A stretch of 64,000 nt of DNA. Origin: Chryseobacterium sp. JM1. Its GTDB lineage: Bacteria > Bacteroidota > Bacteroidia > Flavobacteriales > Weeksellaceae. The stretch is taken from the NCBI RefSeq assembly GCF_000737715.1, contig NZ_JPRN01000005.1:124001-188000 (forward strand), written 5' to 3'. The position numbers and the translations under genes are program-made. Under the pieces are notes generated by a model. The model did not search any database, was not told the DNA's origin, and saw only the letters and a program-made list of their open reading frames with translations. Positions 61,397 to 64,000 of the stretch are shown in pieces (the stretch's first letter is position 1; every line of letters starts with the position of its first letter).

Positions 61397-64000
61397 ATGA
61401 AAAAAATATCTATAAACATGTTGGCTCTGCCACTTTTTCTAACCATTGGAATACAGAAAGGGCATGCACAAAATAATGTTGGTGAAGTAGTGACCAATCC
61501 AATTGCCTCGCCATCCATGGCTTCACTGTCGCGCTATTCAGATATACCTATTAATGAGTCTACCGGAATACCCAATATAAATATTCCATTGTTGAGCGTT
61601 CCAATGGCTGATAATGCCATATCCTACCCGATCAGTCTAAGCTATAATGTGAAGAATTATGAAAATGCTGACCGGATCAGTGATGTAGGTTTTGGGTGGT
61701 CGCTATTGGGAACCAGTGTTATTTATAAAAAAATTATGGAAGATCTGGATGAATGCTATGATAATCCTTTAAGACCGGGCCATATCAATAATGAATTCAA
61801 TGATCTCTATTATTACGCAATACCGGGTTTGTCTGGAAAATTCAGAATTAAAAGAGATGTTTCTGCCAATACATTTACGCTTATCAATCTTAGCCCGAAC
61901 AATGCTAAAATAGAGTATGTAAGAGATAGCAACACGACAACGTTCAAGGCGGATCATTTTACCATAACAGCTGATAATGGTTATAAATATTATTTCAAGG
62001 AATATGATTACGGACAATACGCATGTCCTGACACAGTAGCTCCTCATAGCTTTAAATCATCCTATTTTCTGACAAAGATTGTTAATCCCATTGGTGTTGA
62101 GATCGCCACATTGGAATATGATAAGAAAAATGAAATTCTCAGCACAGGAAGAATTGTTTATCAATATTGCAAAATAAAATCTATAAAAACCACAAAAGGA
62201 GAAATAGTATTTGATTTTGCCTATGATGAGAATTTAAAAGAGACAGTGAATGATCCATACACGCTGAATACAATCAGCCTGAAAAATCCTGCAGGGGAAA
62301 TATACTCTAGTTATACCATCAACAATGGTATTGTTACGCATCCTTTTGACGATCCACTCAAGAGAAAACGTGTTTTAAACTTTATCAGAAAAAACGATAA
62401 AAACAATGTGAAAATTGAGCATACATCTTTTACCTACCAAAATATAACTGAGTTAGGCCGCACTACCGATGGTATTCTGGAAAAAATGATTCTTCCTACT
62501 GGGGGTGTTGTCAATTACAATTATGAAAATAACGAACAGTTTTTTGACTACAGCAATCCTGATCATTTGGCATATCTGGACCAATATGGTTTTGACCCTG
62601 CCGTTCAGACTAAAGAAACTCTAATAAACTCTCCAATCAATACTCAAACTACCCAAACTTACAACTTCACCATACCTGGAGACGTCAGCAAGGTTAAAAA
62701 ATTTGAATTGGCCATAGACGTTTCAGACTTTACATATCCGATTCCTCCAAATCCTGATCCCAATGACCCTTTCTATCCACAATTGCCACAACCTGACATT
62801 CATCCCAGTCTTACTTTTGTCCTGAAAAAAGGGACTCAGGAAATTTTGAATAAATATTTCACGTATCAATCATCTCAAGGTACGGTTGATATAACCGTTA
62901 ATCCGGGGAATTACACCCTTGAAGTTTCATCAGTGGATGGGGCAAAAGGCGTGGGAAGTTTTCAGGTTATTGGAAGAAAATTTTTACCGGGACCTTTCAG
63001 AAACTCAATGTCTGCAGAAGGAAAAAGAATTAAAAATATCAAATATTTTAAAAGTCTGTCCGCCACCACTCCGGAGAAAACCATAAACTACGGGTACGAT
63101 TCTTTCACATTACCAAACAGCAGCAGTGGCTATTTGTTTTATAGTGAAAGAGACAGTGACAGTGAGCCCGCGTCAGCTTATGTACTTTACAACAGTGTAA
63201 AAGTTTCAGAAAATGGTAAAGGGTATATCAAAAAAACGTTTAAAACACCCCATGATTACCCCAAGTACCAGAACGGAGGAACACCGCAGTTACCTACTTA
63301 TTTTTGGCCGTATTATAACATTACCCGAGGCGGTTTGCCCTATAAGGAAGAGGTTTATGACGAACAAAATAAATTACTGGTATCAAAAGAAATCAACTAT
63401 AATTTTGATACTTATTCTGATGTTGAATACAATTTAAACCTGTTGTTAGGTGATAAACATTTCAGCAAACCTGCATATATAAGAAAAACAACTCAAAAGG
63501 ATAAATTGTTTTATGAAAGCGGAAGGACACTTAACAACGAGTCTGAAACTCAGATCAGTAATTTAAATTTCAAACCTAGCTATAGTAAATCCGTTGTTGA
63601 CGGAGATATAAGAGAAAAATTCCTTACTTATCCTCTGAACCTTCCCGGCTACGCTCATCTGGAGAATGCATATATGACCGGATCACCAGTAATAACAGAG
63701 GACAAAGAAAATGGCAAGACCCTTTCAAAGTCAAAAACAGTATTCAGCAATGCTTCTTTATTACCAACCTCTGTTATAGAAACCAATATAGCAGACGGAA
63801 GCACAAAAGAAAGTTTAAAAATGGATCTCTATGATGACAGAGGAAATCTTCTCCAGTTCTCAAATTCCGGAGGATTAGCTACTGCCCTGATTTATGGTTA
63901 TAACAAAACTTCTTTAATTGCAAAAGTGGAAGGTGCAACCTACAGCGAGGTAGCTTCACTGGCAGCAGATATTATTAGTTTATCAGACAGCGATAATATA
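61397..64000 (+). CDS. Large YD/RHS-type surface protein (3' truncated by window edge)
   Basis: From the ATG at 61397 the frame stays open for 868 codons to the right edge. A signal peptide (ending near GHAQ) is followed by SLSRYSDIPINESTGIPNINIPLLSV and YPISLSYNVKNYENADRISDVGFGWSLLGTSVI. This is the usual beginning of flavobacterial RHS/YD-repeat proteins, with a later GNLLQFSNSGGLATALIYGYN YD-like unit. RHS proteins form large beta cages, often ending in a toxic tip, which here would lie outside the window. It is co-transcribed with the T9SS protein 6 nt upstream. Confidence 0.85.
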   Translation, partial: MKKISINMLALPLFLTIGIQKGHAQNNVGEVVTNPIASPSMASLSRYSDIPINESTGIPNINIPLLSVPMADNAISYPISLSYNVKNYENADRISDVGFGWSLLGTSVIYKKIMEDLDECYDNPLRPGHINNEFNDLYYYAIPGLSGKFRIKRDVSANTFTLINLSPNNAKIEYVRDSNTTTFKADHFTITADNGYKYYFKEYDYGQYACPDTVAPHSFKSSYFLTKIVNPIGVEIATLEYDKKNEILSTGRIVYQYCKIKSIKTTKGEIVFDFAYDENLKETVNDPYTLNTISLKNPAGEIYSSYTINNGIVTHPFDDPLKRKRVLNFIRKNDKNNVKIEHTSFTYQNITELGRTTDGILEKMILPTGGVVNYNYENNEQFFDYSNPDHLAYLDQYGFDPAVQTKETLINSPINTQTTQTYNFTIPGDVSKVKKFELAIDVSDFTYPIPPNPDPNDPFYPQLPQPDIHPSLTFVLKKGTQEILNKYFTYQSSQGTVDITVNPGNYTLEVSSVDGAKGVGSFQVIGRKFLPGPFRNSMSAEGKRIKNIKYFKSLSATTPEKTINYGYDSFTLPNSSSGYLFYSERDSDSEPASAYVLYNSVKVSENGKGYIKKTFKTPHDYPKYQNGGTPQLPTYFWPYYNITRGGLPYKEEVYDEQNKLLVSKEINYNFDTYSDVEYNLNLLLGDKHFSKPAYIRKTTQKDKLFYESGRTLNNESETQISNLNFKPSYSKSVVDGDIREKFLTYPLNLPGYAHLENAYMTGSPVITEDKENGKTLSKSKTVFSNASLLPTSVIETNIADGSTKESLKMDLYDDRGNLLQFSNSGGLATALIYGYNKTSLIAKVEGATYSEVASLAADIISLSDSDNI

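Overview
The window looks like a chromosomal segment of a Chryseobacterium-type member of the Flavobacteriia (Bacteroidota). Several things point there: TAnnTTTG-type -7 promoter boxes, no evident Shine-Dalgarno sequences, type IX secretion (T9SS) C-terminal sorting domains, SusC/TonB-style receptors, an SDR-type threonine dehydrogenase, and a protein-glutaminase whose catalytic domain closely resembles, from memory, the enzyme known from Chryseobacterium proteolyticum. AT-rich intergenic regions are crowded with short repeats. I see no rRNA, tRNA, CRISPR array or prophage.

Layout. 1-16.4 kb: a truncated metallophosphoesterase, a degenerate deacetylase-like protein, threonine dehydrogenase, a TonB receptor, gamma-glutamyltransferase, a dicarboxylate symporter, a lipid kinase, a DUF3298 lipoprotein, two tandem DUF3857/transglutaminase proteins and a small membrane protein. 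16.4-26 kb: gyrB, cydAB with a ClbS/DfsB-like gene, lysS, and a lipoprotein / cytochrome c / rlmF operon. 26-34.8 kb: a complete tryptophan operon trpL-E-G-D-C-F-[REP-associated transposase, unknown, GNAT]-B-A. It is preceded by a leader peptide with three consecutive Trp codons and an attenuator; lipB follows. 36-41 kb: protein-glutaminase, then a nitroreductase-ohrR-ohr operon with a near-perfect OhrR-type operator, a NERD protein and a secreted deformylase-like protein. 41.6-53.4 kb: a heme-iron region with ChaN-like protein, HmuS, a methyltransferase, HmuV, HmuU, HmuT, HmuY and a TonB receptor on the minus strand. Two divergent T9SS-secreted proteins follow, one of them a second HmuY-like protein. 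All three transcription units share a palindrome-like box exactly 8 bp from the -7 element. 53.6-64 kb: ABM monooxygenase, TauE/SafE exporter, Rrf2 regulator, a run of acidic orphan proteins (DUF4268, DUF2314-ankyrin), a T9SS beta-propeller-like protein and the beginning of a large YD/RHS-type surface protein that runs off the right edge.

How it works together. The trp genes make tryptophan from chorismate under attenuation control. The heme operon binds heme at the surface, imports it through TonB and ABC systems and processes it in the cytoplasm, probably under iron control. OhrR probably senses organic peroxide and controls its own operon.

The most unusual content is repetitive DNA. It includes a REP/RAYT module inside the trp operon whose repeat encodes the TrpF tail, palindromic elements inserted in frame in a T9SS gene, a composite interspersed repeat (core GTGAATGGTGAAT / TTTGCTTCGCAA), and three or four 130-210 bp palindromic elements.
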